A stretch of 64,000 bases of DNA from Scleromatobacter humisilvae (GTDB lineage Bacteria > Pseudomonadota > Gammaproteobacteria > Burkholderiales > Burkholderiaceae_C): NCBI RefSeq assembly GCF_023231945.1, contig NZ_JAJLJH010000003.1, positions 124,001 through 188,000 on the forward strand, read 5' to 3'. A program made the translations under genes and the position numbers. This document shows, in pieces, positions 9,145-17,620 of the stretch (its first letter is position 1; each line of letters begins with the position of its first letter). The notes under the pieces are model-generated. The model was not told the origin of the DNA and searched no databases. It was given only the letters and a program-made list of their open reading frames with translations.

Positions 9145-10386
9145 ATGACCGCCGACTACTCGACCAAGACCCGCGACCTGCTGCAGCGCCTGACCGCCTT
9201 CTTCGACCAGCACATCTATCCGAACGAGGAGCGCTACCTGCGCGAGGTCGACGCGAACCGCCGCGCCGGCAACGCGTGGATCCCGTCCAAGGTCATCGAC
9301 GAGTTGAAGCCCATCGCGCAGCGCGAGGGCATGTGGAACCTGTTCCTGCCGCATCCGTACGAAGGGCAGGGCGGCATCTCCAACCTCGACTACGCGCCGC
9401 TGTGCGAGCTGATGGGCCGCGTGATGTGGTCGGGCGAGGTGTTCAACTGCTCGGCGCCCGACACCGGCAACATGGAGACGCTGGAGCGCTACGCCACCGA
9501 CGCGCAGAAGCAGCGCTGGCTCAAGCCGCTGCTGGCCGGCGAGATCCGCTCCGCGTTCCTGATGACGGAGCCCGCGGTGGCCTCGTCGGACGCCACCAAC
9601 ATCCAGTGCACCATCCGCCGCGAGGGCGACGAGTACGTCATCAACGGCCGCAAGTGGTTCAGCTCCGGCGCGGGCAATCCGCGCTGCGCGATCTTCATCG
9701 TGATGGGCAAGACCGACACCGAGGCGCCGCGCCACGCGCAGCAGTCGATGGTGCTGGTGCCGCGCGACACGCCCGGGGTCACGGTGGTGCGTCCGCTCAC
9801 GGTGTTCGGCTACGACGACGCGCCGCACGGGCACATGGAGGTCACGCTCGAGAACGTGCGCGTGCCCGTCGACAACATCCTGCTGGGCGAAGGGCGCGGC
9901 TTCGAGATCGCGCAGGGCCGCCTCGGGCCGGGCCGCATCCACCACTGCATGCGCTCGATCGGCGCGGCCGAGCGTGCGCTCGAATCGATGATCGACCGGC
10001 TGGCCGATCGCGTCGCGTTCGGCAAGGCGCTGTCGGAGCAGTCCATCTGGCACGAGCGCATCGCCGAGTCGCGCTGCATGATCGACCAGGCGCGCCTGCT
10101 CACGCTCGACGCCGCGCACCGGATGGACACGGTCGGCAACAAGGAAGCGCGCTCCGAGATCGCGATGATCAAGGTGGTCGCGCCCAACATGTCGTGCAAG
10201 GTCGTCGACTGGGCGATCCAGGCGCATGGCGCCGCGGGCGTCAGCGCCGACTTCTGGCTCGCCGATGCCTACGCACAGCAACGCACGGTGCGCATCGTCG
10301 ACGGGCCCGACGAGGTGCACCGCAACGCGATCGCGAAGATCGAGATCGCGAAGCGCGCGGCGTTGCGGGCACCACGAGTCGTTTGA
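9145..10386 (+). CDS. Acyl-CoA dehydrogenase (ACAD10/11-like group)
   Basis: The start at 9145 is preferred because GGAG sits six bases upstream; ATG 9133 is an alternative adding four residues. The 414-residue product has the three-domain acyl-CoA dehydrogenase layout: an N-terminal helical domain, a middle beta domain ([19 protein letters not shown]) and a C-terminal helical domain. It ends in the D-G-P-D-E-V-H-R motif, typical of the long-chain/ACAD10-11 clade rather than the short-chain enzymes. It should oxidise an acyl-CoA with FAD and pass electrons to ETF. It stands alone, so the substrate is uncertain. Confidence 0.9.
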   Translation: MTADYSTKTRDLLQRLTAFFDQHIYPNEERYLREVDANRRAGNAWIPSKVIDELKPIAQREGMWNLFLPHPYEGQGGISNLDYAPLCELMGRVMWSGEVFNCSAPDTGNMETLERYATDAQKQRWLKPLLAGEIRSAFLMTEPAVASSDATNIQCTIRREGDEYVINGRKWFSSGAGNPRCAIFIVMGKTDTEAPRHAQQSMVLVPRDTPGVTVVRPLTVFGYDDAPHGHMEVTLENVRVPVDNILLGEGRGFEIAQGRLGPGRIHHCMRSIGAAERALESMIDRLADRVAFGKALSEQSIWHERIAESRCMIDQARLLTLDAAHRMDTVGNKEARSEIAMIKVVAPNMSCKVVDWAIQAHGAAGVSADFWLADAYAQQRTVRIVDGPDEVHRNAIAKIEIAKRAALRAPRVV

Positions 10387-10448
10387 TCAGAGCAAGCCGC
10401 ATCGCCTTTCAGGAGGCGCTGAAGCGGCCGAAGACGGCCGCCTGAACA

Positions 10449-11360
10449 TCAGTGGTGGTCGCCCTCGTGGCCGCCGCCCCGTTCGCCACCGGCGGGATGT
10501 CCGCCGGGCTGGCCTGGCGAATGGCCGCCCTCGGGTCGACCGCCTTCGGGTCGACCGCCCTCGGGTCGGCCGCCACCCGGGTTGCCTTCGGGCCGCTGGT
10601 TGCCCGGGATGTTGCGCACGGGCTGGATGTGCATCTCGGGCGCCTGGCGCACGTGCTCGACCTGCGGGTCCCCGAAGCCGCCCGGACGCGGCGTGGCCGC
10701 GGTCGGCGGCTGGCCGTGGTTGTTGCCCATGCGCTGCTCGGGCATCCCGATCGCCTGGTGCTCGTGCGCGGTCTGCTCCTGCGTCCAGTTCGGATGCTGG
10801 CCGCCTTCGAAGCGGCGTTCGCTGGCCGTGGGCGCCGAGCGGTAGTGCGACTCGCCGCCGTTGAAGCTCTCGGCGTGGCTCTCGCGCTGCGGCACTGCCT
10901 GGCGGTAGACGTTGTGCACGCGGCCCGACGGGATGTTGTTGACCGCGCTGTTGTAGCGGAAATGACCGCCGTCCCAGCGTCCGCCGGCGTAGCCGTTGCC
11001 GACGTAGCCGTAGCCGTAGTTGATGCCGCCGTAGTAGCCCACGTGCGGGCCCCAGTAGCCGCGATGCCAGCCGTAGGAACCGTTGATGAAGCCCCAGTAG
11101 CCGGGCGTCCACAGCAGGCCGACGGCGGGCGGCAGCACCCAGGTGCCCGGCACCCAGACGTAGTCGTTGCTGGCGGCGTCCCAGGCCCAGTAGCCCGGCG
11201 TCCAGATGTAGCCGTCGCCGGGGATGGGCGGCTGCTCGTAGTAAGGCAGCGGCGGCGGGGCGATGCCCACGGAGATCGAGATCTGCGACCAGGCGGCCAG
11301 CGGGGCCATCAGCGCGATCCCGAGGGCGAGTGTCGTGCGCTTGAATGCGGTGCTTGTCAT
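10449..11360 (-). CDS. Exported YXWGXW-repeat protein with a Gly/Pro/His-rich tail
   Basis: The start is the ATG followed by a clean signal peptide (about 26 residues ending A-A-W-S-Q) and preceded by AAGG; an upstream ATG lacks both. The mature 303-residue precursor has several Y-x-W-x-x-G-Y-W units between about residues 50 and 105, the hallmark of the YXWGXW repeat family. A tyrosine/glycine segment follows, then a long low-complexity tail rich in Arg-Pro-Glu-Gly-Gly repeats and His (G-H-E-G-D-H-H end). Members are periplasmic or cell-surface proteins of unknown function; the His-rich end could bind metal, which is inference. Confidence 0.8.
   Translation of the reverse strand: MTSTAFKRTTLALGIALMAPLAAWSQISISVGIAPPPLPYYEQPPIPGDGYIWTPGYWAWDAASNDYVWVPGTWVLPPAVGLLWTPGYWGFINGSYGWHRGYWGPHVGYYGGINYGYGYVGNGYAGGRWDGGHFRYNSAVNNIPSGRVHNVYRQAVPQRESHAESFNGGESHYRSAPTASERRFEGGQHPNWTQEQTAHEHQAIGMPEQRMGNNHGQPPTAATPRPGGFGDPQVEHVRQAPEMHIQPVRNIPGNQRPEGNPGGGRPEGGRPEGGRPEGGHSPGQPGGHPAGGERGGGHEGDHH
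10526..10570 (-). repeat. Three tandem 15-bp units coding Pro-Glu-Gly-Gly-Arg
   Basis: Units at 10526-10540, 10541-10555 and 10556-10570 differ at one or two bases each and keep the reading frame of the YXWGXW protein. They look like an in-frame slippage minisatellite and may vary in copy number between strains. Confidence 0.8.
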
Positions 11361-11588
11361 CGGACTACCTTCTTTGAAGAGGCGGCGACGCGACGGACGC
11401 GTTGCTCGGCAGTCCATGCGGCAATCCGCAGGCCCGACCGGCAGGTGGCACCCCGCGTAAGCCGGGGGCGCGATGCATCGCGTGGCTGGCCACGCCTTGC
11501 CCGGCGCGTCATGCCGCGGGGCCATCTGGCAACGCGGCGTCTGCCGGGCCGCGTCGTCCGCCCACGTGCACGTGCGGATCGCGACCTC

Positions 11589-12938
11589 TCAGCGCACCGC
11601 CTCGATCGGGTTGCCGTACAGCGGCCTGGCGCCGAACTGCGTGCTGATCGCGTACGAGACCGCGCAGGCCAGCATCACCGGCACCGTCAGCTGGAATTCG
11701 TTGGTCATCTCCAGCACCATCGTGATGGCCATCAGGGGGGCGTGCGTCGCGGCCGTGAGCACGGCCGCCATGCCGATGACGACCAGCGAACGCGGATCGC
11801 CGACCCAGGCGGTGGGCAACCAGAGCGCGGCGACCTGCGCCATCACGCCCCCCGCCGCGGCGCCGACGAACAGCGACGGCGTGAACATGCCGCCGATCGC
11901 GCCGCTGCCCGAGCTCCAAGACGTCGCGATGACCTTGGTGACGAGCACCAGCGCGAGCCATTGCCACGGATCGGTGCCCGCCAGCGCGCGCGAGACGACG
12001 CTGTAGCCGTTGCCCCAGACCTCCGGCGTGAACGCCGACAGCCCGCCCACCAGCAGCCCGCCCAGGCCCAGCCGCAGCGCGGGCGACGCGATGCGGCAGA
12101 ACAGCAGGCGGCTGCGCTCCACCAGCTTGAGGAAGCCCCAGCCGAAGCCGCCGAACGCGATGCTGGCGATCAGCGTGAACACGATGCTCGAAGGCACCAT
12201 GGCCATCGGCGTGGTCGCGTACAGGGGCTTCGGGTCGACCATCACGTACACCAGCGCGCTGGCCGTGCCCGACGCGATCAGCACCGGTGCGACCGTGTGC
12301 CGCGCGAAGAAGCCGAGCGCGAGCTCCAGCACGAAGACGACGCCCGCCACTGGCGCGTGATACGCGGCCGCGATGCCCGCCGCGATGCCGCACACCATGA
12401 TGGCCGAGCGCTGCTCGGGGCGGATCGGCGCGATGCGTGCGAGCCAGGCCGAGCCCCAGGCCGCGAGCTGCACCATCGGGCCCTCGCGGCCGATCGACGC
12501 GCCGGTGCCGATCGACAGCGCGGCCGACACGGTGCGCATCAGGTTTGCGCGGTCGTTGAGGTCGACCCGGCCTTGCCGGGCGGCATCGATATAGTCGAGG
12601 TAGTGGTCGCCCTGCTTGCCGCGCGCCACCCAGCGCGCGCCGTATTGCAGGACGAGGCCTGCCAGCAGGCCGCCGATCGCGCAGACGATGGGCCGCTGCC
12701 ACGCGGCGATGGCGCGCGCGGCCTCCACCAGCCCGCTGTCCTGCCGCGTGAACACCCACTCGATCTGCACCGTCAGCCAGCGGAACGCGAGCGTGGAGCC
12801 GGCCGCGATGGCGCCGGCGGCCGCCGCCCACAGCCACAGCCGCAGCGTCGCCGCGGTCGAGGACAGCAGCGCGACGTGACGCCGCACGCGCGCGGGCGGC
12901 GCGAGGGGGGAGGGCGTGTCGTCGTCGACGGCGGACAT
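11589..12938 (-). CDS. ClC-family chloride channel/transporter
   Basis: The 449-residue product has about ten to twelve membrane helices. It shows two of the three ClC selectivity motifs: G-R-E-G-P, whose Glu is the external gate, and G-x-F-x-P in the G-G-M-F-T-P segment. The canonical G-S-G-I-P of helix D is not recognisable, as in a subset of bacterial ClC-like proteins. There are no CBS domains. The ATG at 12938 starts a hydrophilic N-terminal tail; a longer in-frame start is arginine- and proline-rich and unlike the family. Role: chloride (or fluoride/other anion) movement across the inner membrane. Channel versus exchanger cannot be decided here. Confidence 0.9.
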   Translation of the reverse strand: MSAVDDDTPSPLAPPARVRRHVALLSSTAATLRLWLWAAAAGAIAAGSTLAFRWLTVQIEWVFTRQDSGLVEAARAIAAWQRPIVCAIGGLLAGLVLQYGARWVARGKQGDHYLDYIDAARQGRVDLNDRANLMRTVSAALSIGTGASIGREGPMVQLAAWGSAWLARIAPIRPEQRSAIMVCGIAAGIAAAYHAPVAGVVFVLELALGFFARHTVAPVLIASGTASALVYVMVDPKPLYATTPMAMVPSSIVFTLIASIAFGGFGWGFLKLVERSRLLFCRIASPALRLGLGGLLVGGLSAFTPEVWGNGYSVVSRALAGTDPWQWLALVLVTKVIATSWSSGSGAIGGMFTPSLFVGAAAGGVMAQVAALWLPTAWVGDPRSLVVIGMAAVLTAATHAPLMAITMVLEMTNEFQLTVPVMLACAVSYAISTQFGARPLYGNPIEAVR

Positions 12939-12972
12939 GCCCCATTGTCGGGGCAGTCCGCCGGCCAGCTCG

Positions 12973-13449
12973 TCAGACGGCCGGCTGTTGCGGCTCGACC
13001 GCGTTGTCGGGCACCTGCACGGCCGTGGCCAGCAGCACGGCCGCGGCGGCGCCGAAGGCCGACACGCCGAACGGATTCTCGGCGATGGCGCCGGCCACCT
13101 GCTGCAGCGCATCGGGGCTCACCTGCTCGACGAAGCGCGCCAGCTCGAACACCTGCTCGCGCGAGAAGTCGGCCAGCCCGTCGATCGGCAGCGTGGCGCC
13201 GAGCGCGTTGACGCGGTCCAGCAGGCCCGCGAACGCACCCGACGCGACCGCGACCAGCGCGAGCGGCCCCAGCGGCTTCGCGAGCATCACCACGATGCGG
13301 GAACGCTGCACCGCGCCGGCGCCGGCATACAGGCGCGAGGCGAGTCGCGCGGCGCGCGAATGCTCGCCGGGCTGCCGCGTCTCGATGCCGAGCGCCGTCG
13401 CGCGACGCGTGACCTCGGCCTCCAGGGCCGTGTCGATGTCGTTGTTCAT
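12973..13449 (-). CDS. Hypothetical membrane-associated protein
   Basis: The 158-residue product has an acidic N-terminus (M-N-N-D-I-D start, GGAG nine bases upstream). Two hydrophobic segments, around residues 50-70 and near the C-terminal V-L-L-A-T-A-V, flank an amphipathic middle. I do not recognise the family. It lies 34 bases upstream of the ClC gene on the same strand and may be co-transcribed with it. Confidence 0.6.
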   Translation of the reverse strand: MNNDIDTALEAEVTRRATALGIETRQPGEHSRAARLASRLYAGAGAVQRSRIVVMLAKPLGPLALVAVASGAFAGLLDRVNALGATLPIDGLADFSREQVFELARFVEQVSPDALQQVAGAIAENPFGVSAFGAAAAVLLATAVQVPDNAVEPQQPAV

Positions 13450-13565
13450 CACTGCTTGCTCCGCCTTGTTCTCTGCAACGATGGAGTGCCCCAGGCAGCG
13501 GCGGTTCCGCGTCGTTGCGTATGTCAATGTAAAAGGCGCGCGTCGTTCAGGCCCGTGAAATCGCG

Positions 13566-13594
13566 GTGTCACGCCCCGTTCACGGATCGGTCAC
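13566..13594 (+). promoter_or_regulatory. Pho box (PhoB site), three repeats, upstream of phnC
   Basis: GTGTCAC (13566-13572), CGTTCAC (13577-13583) and CGGTCAC (13588-13594) form three 7-bp direct repeats at an exact 11-bp period. This is the architecture of PhoB sites (consensus CTGTCAT-N4-CTGTCAT). The array ends ten bases before a weak -10 (GATGAT, 13605-13610), the position PhoB uses to replace a -35. Confidence 0.7.
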
Positions 13595-13597
13595 ACC

Positions 13598-13609
13598 TCG
13601 TCTAGATGA
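13598..13609 (+). promoter_or_regulatory. Candidate PhnF operator upstream of phnC
   Basis: TCGTCTAGATGA is a near-palindrome (10 of 12 positions self-complementary). It occurs identically, in phnG orientation, at 24885-24896. It overlaps the presumed -10 of the phnC promoter, so a bound repressor would block RNA polymerase. The core resembles the TGGTATAGACCA-type sites of PhnF/GntR regulators. Confidence 0.6.
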
Positions 13610-13647
13610 TTGCCTCCGGCGCGCGGCCCTGCGCGCTTGGAGACTCC

Positions 13648-14496
13648 ATGGACGACATCGCCATCGACGTGCGCGGACTGCACAAGACCTTCGGCACCGC
13701 GCCTGCGTTGCGCGACGTGTCGCTGCGCGTGCGCCGCGGCGAGATGGTGGCGCTGCTGGGCGCGTCGGGCTCGGGCAAGTCGACGCTGCTGCGGCACCTG
13801 AACGGGCTGCACCAGGCCGATGCGGGTACGGAGTCGGGTATCCAGGTGCTCGGGCGTTCCGTGCAGCAGGGCGGCCGCATCGCGCGCGACATCCGCGCCA
13901 CGCGCTCGCGCGTCGCCGTCGTCTTCCAGCAGTTCAACCTCGTCGAGCGGTTGCCGGTGGTGGTCAACGTGCTGGCCGGCGCGCTGCACCGGCTGCCGCT
14001 GTGGCGCGGCCTGCTGCGGCGCTTTCCCGCGGCCGAGATGGCGCGGGCGCACGAGGCGATGACGCGCGTGGGCATCGCGCGGCTGGCGTGGCAGCGGGCG
14101 TCGACGCTGTCGGGCGGCCAGCAGCAGCGTGCCGCGATCTCGCGCGCGCTGGTGCAGGGCGCCGAGATCATCCTGGCCGACGAGCCCATCGCCTCGCTCG
14201 ACCCCGAGGCCAGCCGCAAGGTGATGCAGTCGCTGGCCGACGTCAACCGCGACCTCGGCGTGACGGTGCTGGTCTCGCTGCACCAGGTCGACTTCGCCTT
14301 CGCGTTCTGCCCGCGCACGATCGCGCTGCACGAGGGCCGCGTCGTCTTCGACGGCCCCACGCGCGCCCTGACGCCCGCGCGCCTGCGCGAGCTGTACGGC
14401 GCGCAGATCGACGAGCTGCTGCCCACGCGGGCGACGACCGAGCCATCGACCGCGCCGGAGTCCGCCTTCGCCGACGTCGCCCTGCGCGTCGCCTGA
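13648..14496 (+). CDS. phnC: Phosphonate ABC transporter ATP-binding protein PhnC
   Basis: The start at 13648 follows GGAG, and the 282-residue product carries Walker A (residues 38-46, G-A-S-G-S-G-K-S-T), the ABC signature L-S-G-G-Q-Q-Q-R, Walker B with I-L-A-D-E-P and the switch His in V-S-L-H-Q-V. Spacing and the P-I-A-S-L-D D-loop match PhnC. With phnD and phnE it forms the inner-membrane importer of phosphonates, possibly also phosphate or phosphite. Transcription should depend on the Pho box and operator upstream. Length is slightly above the usual 255-275 residues because of a C-terminal tail of about 20 residues. Confidence 0.95.
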   Translation: MDDIAIDVRGLHKTFGTAPALRDVSLRVRRGEMVALLGASGSGKSTLLRHLNGLHQADAGTESGIQVLGRSVQQGGRIARDIRATRSRVAVVFQQFNLVERLPVVVNVLAGALHRLPLWRGLLRRFPAAEMARAHEAMTRVGIARLAWQRASTLSGGQQQRAAISRALVQGAEIILADEPIASLDPEASRKVMQSLADVNRDLGVTVLVSLHQVDFAFAFCPRTIALHEGRVVFDGPTRALTPARLRELYGAQIDELLPTRATTEPSTAPESAFADVALRVA

Positions 14497-14530
14497 TCCC
14501 TTTTTCCTGAACAACTCGAGGAGCATCCGC

Positions 14531-15505
14531 ATGATCCGTCGCAACGCCCTGGCCGTCCTGGCCGCCACGTCCGCCCTGTGGTTCTCCGGCGCGCAGGCGC
14601 AGACAAGGGAGGTCAACTTCGGCTTCATCTCCACCGAGTCGTCGTCCAACCTCAAGAGCGCCTGGCAGCCGGTGCTCGAGGACATGCAGAAGGCAACGGG
14701 CCTGAAGATCAACGCCTTCTTCGCGACCGACTACGCCGGCGTCATCGAGGCGATGCGCTTCAACAAGGTGCAGGTCGCGTGGATGGGCAACAAGTCGGCG
14801 ATGGAGGCGGTGGATCGCTCCAACGGCGAGATCTTCGCCAAGATCGTCGCCAAGGACGGCAGCGAGGGCTACTACGGCCTGATCATCGTCAACAAGGACA
14901 GCCAGAACAAGACGCTGGACGACGTGTGGAAGAACCACGCCGGCCTGACGCTGGGCTTCGGCGACCCGAACTCCACCAGCGGCACCGCGGTGCCGTCGTT
15001 CTACGCGTTCGGCCCGGCGCACGTCGACCCGCTCAAGGACTTCAAGCGCACCGTGCGCGCGAGCCACGAGACCAACCTGCTGGCCATCGTCAACAAGCAG
15101 GTCGACGTCGCCACCAACAACACCGAGAACATGCAGCGCTTCGAGCAGACGCATCCGGAGCAGGCGAGGCAGGTGCGCGAGATCTGGCGCTCGCCGCTGA
15201 TCGCGAGCGACCCGATCGTCTGGCGCAAGGATCTCGATCCGGGCACCAAGAAGGCGATCCGCGACTTCATGCTGTCGTACGGCAAGGACGCGCGCGAGAA
15301 GGCCATCCTCGCCAACATCGAGTACAGCGGCTTCCGCGCGTCGAGCGACGCGCAGCTGATCCCGGTGCGCCAGATCGAGCTCGCCCGCGCGCGCGCGGCC
15401 GTCGAGGCCGACACCACGCTGAGCGAGGCCGACAAGGCCAGGAAGCTGGCCGACATCGACGCGAAGCTCGCCGACCTGGGCCGCCAGGTCGCCAGCGCGA
15501 AGTGA
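14531..15505 (+). CDS. phnD: Phosphonate ABC transporter substrate-binding protein PhnD
   Basis: The 324-residue precursor has a signal peptide (R-R near the N-terminus, cleavage after A-Q-A-Q near residue 24) and the PhnD fold: the [11 protein letters not shown] start and the D-Y-A-G-V-I-E-A hinge. The phosphonate-binding segment G-D-P-N-S-T-S-G is also present. It works in the periplasm, delivering ligand to PhnE/PhnC. It follows phnC by 34 bases with GAGGAG before its ATG, and its TGA overlaps the GTG start of phnE. Confidence 0.95.
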   Translation: MIRRNALAVLAATSALWFSGAQAQTREVNFGFISTESSSNLKSAWQPVLEDMQKATGLKINAFFATDYAGVIEAMRFNKVQVAWMGNKSAMEAVDRSNGEIFAKIVAKDGSEGYYGLIIVNKDSQNKTLDDVWKNHAGLTLGFGDPNSTSGTAVPSFYAFGPAHVDPLKDFKRTVRASHETNLLAIVNKQVDVATNNTENMQRFEQTHPEQARQVREIWRSPLIASDPIVWRKDLDPGTKKAIRDFMLSYGKDAREKAILANIEYSGFRASSDAQLIPVRQIELARARAAVEADTTLSEADKARKLADIDAKLADLGRQVASAK

Positions 15506-16320
15506 CCCCGCGTTTCGACGCCGCGAACGTGAGCGCACCGTCTGCCACCGCGGTTCCACCGCCGCCGAAGGCCTCGTTGCAGAGCCTGCTGATGTGGGGC
15601 GCGCTGCTGGCGATGCTGGCGGCCAGCTGGAAGGGCGCGGACATGCGCCCGCTCGAGCTGATCCAGTCCAGCGCCAACATCGCGCAATACGTGCACGGGT
15701 TCTTCCCGCCGCAGTTCAGCGACTGGCGCAACGACCTGTCGGAGCTGCTGGTGACGGTGGAGATCGCGTTGTGGGGCACGGCCCTCGCGGTGATCTGCTC
15801 GGTGCCGCTGGCGCTGCTCGCGTCGGCCAACCTGACGCCATGGTGGGTGCACCAGCCGGTGCGCCGCGTGCTCGACGCCTTCCGCGCGATCAACGAGATG
15901 GTGTTCGCGCTGCTGTTCGTGTCGGCCGTCGGGCTGGGACCGTTCTCCGGCGTGCTTGCGCTGTGGGTGCACACGACCGGCGTGCTCGCCAAGCTGTTCT
16001 CGGAAGCCGTGGAGGCCATCGACCCGCGCCCGGTCGACGGCATCCGCGCGACCGGCGCGCATCCGCTGGCCGTGATCCTGTACGGCGTGATCCCGCAGGT
16101 CGTGCCGCTGTGGGTGTCCTATACCCTGTACCGTTTCGAGTCCAACGTGCGCTCGGCCTCGGTCGTGGGCATGGTGGGCGCCGGCGGCATCGGCATGGTG
16201 CTGTGGGACGTCGTGCGCGGCTTCGAATACGGCCAGACGGCCTTCGTGCTGATCCTGCTCGTGGTGTCCGTCACGCTGATCGACATGGCCTCGGCCCAGG
16301 TGCGCAAGCGCCTCCTCTGA
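15502..16320 (+). CDS. phnE: Phosphonate ABC transporter permease PhnE
   Basis: The GTG at 15502 overlaps the phnD stop (GTGA) and gives a 272-residue protein, the normal size for PhnE. The N-terminal 30 residues are Pro/Ala-rich, then about five to six membrane helices follow. The ABC permease EAA loop is around [19 protein letters not shown]. There is no ATG that would keep the first helix, so translational coupling to phnD is the likely initiation route. Confidence 0.93.
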   Translation: MTPRFDAANVSAPSATAVPPPPKASLQSLLMWGALLAMLAASWKGADMRPLELIQSSANIAQYVHGFFPPQFSDWRNDLSELLVTVEIALWGTALAVICSVPLALLASANLTPWWVHQPVRRVLDAFRAINEMVFALLFVSAVGLGPFSGVLALWVHTTGVLAKLFSEAVEAIDPRPVDGIRATGAHPLAVILYGVIPQVVPLWVSYTLYRFESNVRSASVVGMVGAGGIGMVLWDVVRGFEYGQTAFVLILLVVSVTLIDMASAQVRKRLL

Positions 16321-16327
16321 ACTGCAC

Positions 16328-16906
16328 ATGCCCTCCGACATCCTCGAACGCCTCTCGCACCTGTTCGCGCTGCACGGCGCCACCTCCTACGAAGGAAACC
16401 GGCGCGAGTCGGTCAGCGCGCTCAACCACGCGCTGCAATGCGCGCAGCTCGCCGAGGACGCCCGCGCCGACGCGCCGCTGGTCGTCGCCGCGCTGCTGCA
16501 CGACGTCGGCCACTTCGTGGCGATCGACGACATCGGCGACAAGGACGACATCGACGACGTCCACGAACTGCGCGGCGTCGCCGTGCTGGTGCGCGACTTC
16601 CCGCCCGCGGTGATCGAGCCGATCCGCCTGCACGTGGCCGCCAAGCGCTACCTGACGGCCATCGAGCCGACCTACCTGCGCGGCCTGTCGCCGGCCTCGG
16701 TGCACTCGCTCGCCCAACAGGGCGGCCCGTTCCGCGGCGCGGAGATCGCGCGCTTCGAGGCGCTGCCGTTCGCGCAGGACGCGGTGCGGCTGCGGCGGTG
16801 GGATGACCTGGCGAAGGAGCCGGATCGGGAGACGCCGGGGCTGGGCTACTACCTGGCGCTGGCGGACGAGCTCAGGTTGCCGGCGAGGCCGTTGGCGGGG
16901 CGCTAG
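16328..16906 (+). CDS. PhnZ-like HD-domain protein of phosphonate operons
   Basis: The 192-residue product has HD-domain metal motifs: His in N-H-A-L-Q-C-A, the H-D pair in L-L-H-D-V-G-H-F, and a later His in R-L-H-V-A-A-K-R-Y. The conserved S-L-A-Q-Q-G-G-P and R-L-R-R-W-D-D blocks match PhnZ and the HD proteins found in phosphonate clusters (TIGR03276 type). PhnZ is a mixed-valence di-iron oxygenase cleaving 2-amino-1-hydroxyethylphosphonate. It starts seven bases after phnE, so it is in that operon. The substrate-side Tyr-x-Gly-Glu element is altered to Tyr-Glu-Gly-Asn with the next Glu three residues further on. No PhnY-like hydroxylase partner is in the window. Confidence 0.85.
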   Translation: MPSDILERLSHLFALHGATSYEGNRRESVSALNHALQCAQLAEDARADAPLVVAALLHDVGHFVAIDDIGDKDDIDDVHELRGVAVLVRDFPPAVIEPIRLHVAAKRYLTAIEPTYLRGLSPASVHSLAQQGGPFRGAEIARFEALPFAQDAVRLRRWDDLAKEPDRETPGLGYYLALADELRLPARPLAGR

Positions 16907-16923
16907 CGGGCGAGGTCGCCCGC
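16906..16923. terminator. Perfect 8-bp hairpin at the end of the phnCDE operon
   Basis: GCGGGCGA and TCGCCCGC are separated by two bases and begin at the last base of the HD-gene stop codon. There is no T-run, so it may be a Rho-linked end or mRNA 3' stabiliser rather than a classic intrinsic terminator. Confidence 0.4.
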
Positions 16924-17035
16924 GGCGGCTTTCGAGCCGTGCCGGTCGTCGAGATCGGGTTTGCACTCCATGCGAGCCATCCGGCAAGTTCATACTCGCA
17001 GGCTGCCCATCCACATACCGAGGAAGAGGTTCGCC

Positions 17036-17473
17036 ATGAACAAGTACGTGCTGCTCGTCGTTGCGTCCGTGCTCAGCGTCGGCGCCCAGGCCGAAACAGT
17101 CGAATTTCTCAATCCGCCTGGCTTGATGGCGAAGGGGCTGCCGTTCTCGCCGGCGGTGAGGGTCGGTGGACAGGTCTACGTGACGGGCCAGATCGGTACC
17201 ACGCCCGGCACGACGACGCTGGTCAGCGGCGGAATGGCTGCGGAAGCGAAACAGAGCATCCAGAACATCAAGAGCATCCTGGAAGCGAACGGCTACGCGC
17301 TTCGCGACGTGGTCAAGTGCACGGTGATGCTGGCCGACATGAGTGAATGGGCCGCGTTCAACGAGGTCTACAAGTCCGCGTTCACGCCGCCATATCCGGC
17401 TCGCAGCGCCTTCGGAGCGAACGGCCTGGCGTTCGGCGCGAAAGTCGAGTTGGACTGCATCGCGGCTCGGTAG
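17036..17473 (+). CDS. RidA/YjgF-family protein with an export signal
   Basis: The 145-residue product begins with M-N-K-Y and a hydrophobic stretch ending in A-Q-A-E, a convincing Sec signal peptide; GAGG precedes the ATG. The mature part is a complete RidA domain (G-Q-V-Y-V-T-G-Q-I-G, T-V-M-L-A-D-M, P-P-Y-P-A-R-S-A-F, V-E-L-D-C-I-A-A), retaining the Arg and Glu used by RidA enamine/imine deaminases. Cytosolic RidA removes reactive 2-aminoacrylate; the signal suggests a periplasmic version. It sits between the phosphonate operon and the diguanylate cyclase with gaps on both sides, so its link to phosphonates is unproven. Confidence 0.85.
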   Translation: MNKYVLLVVASVLSVGAQAETVEFLNPPGLMAKGLPFSPAVRVGGQVYVTGQIGTTPGTTTLVSGGMAAEAKQSIQNIKSILEANGYALRDVVKCTVMLADMSEWAAFNEVYKSAFTPPYPARSAFGANGLAFGAKVELDCIAAR

Positions 17474-17620
17474 TCAAAACGTTCGCCTCGCGCCCGCCTT
17501 GGCCGGGGGCCTGGATCCGGAACGCGGACGCGATGTCCCTGGTCGCGGGATCCCGCTTTCCGGCGCGGGTGGAATCCGTCGCAGAATGGTCGGGCCGAAG
17601 CCGCGACGCGCGAACTCCCC

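Noticed and set aside
10526-10570. Short tandem repeats as a possible CRISPR remnant
   Set aside because: The units are contiguous with no spacers and keep a coding frame, so they are a protein repeat.
12973-13112. N-terminal extension of the ClC gene into the upstream hypothetical gene
   Set aside because: The extension is Arg/Pro/Cys-rich, overlaps the real hypothetical gene in another frame and has no family match.
16906-16923. Hairpin as a confident intrinsic terminator
   Set aside because: The stem is perfect but no T-run follows, so it is listed only at low confidence.
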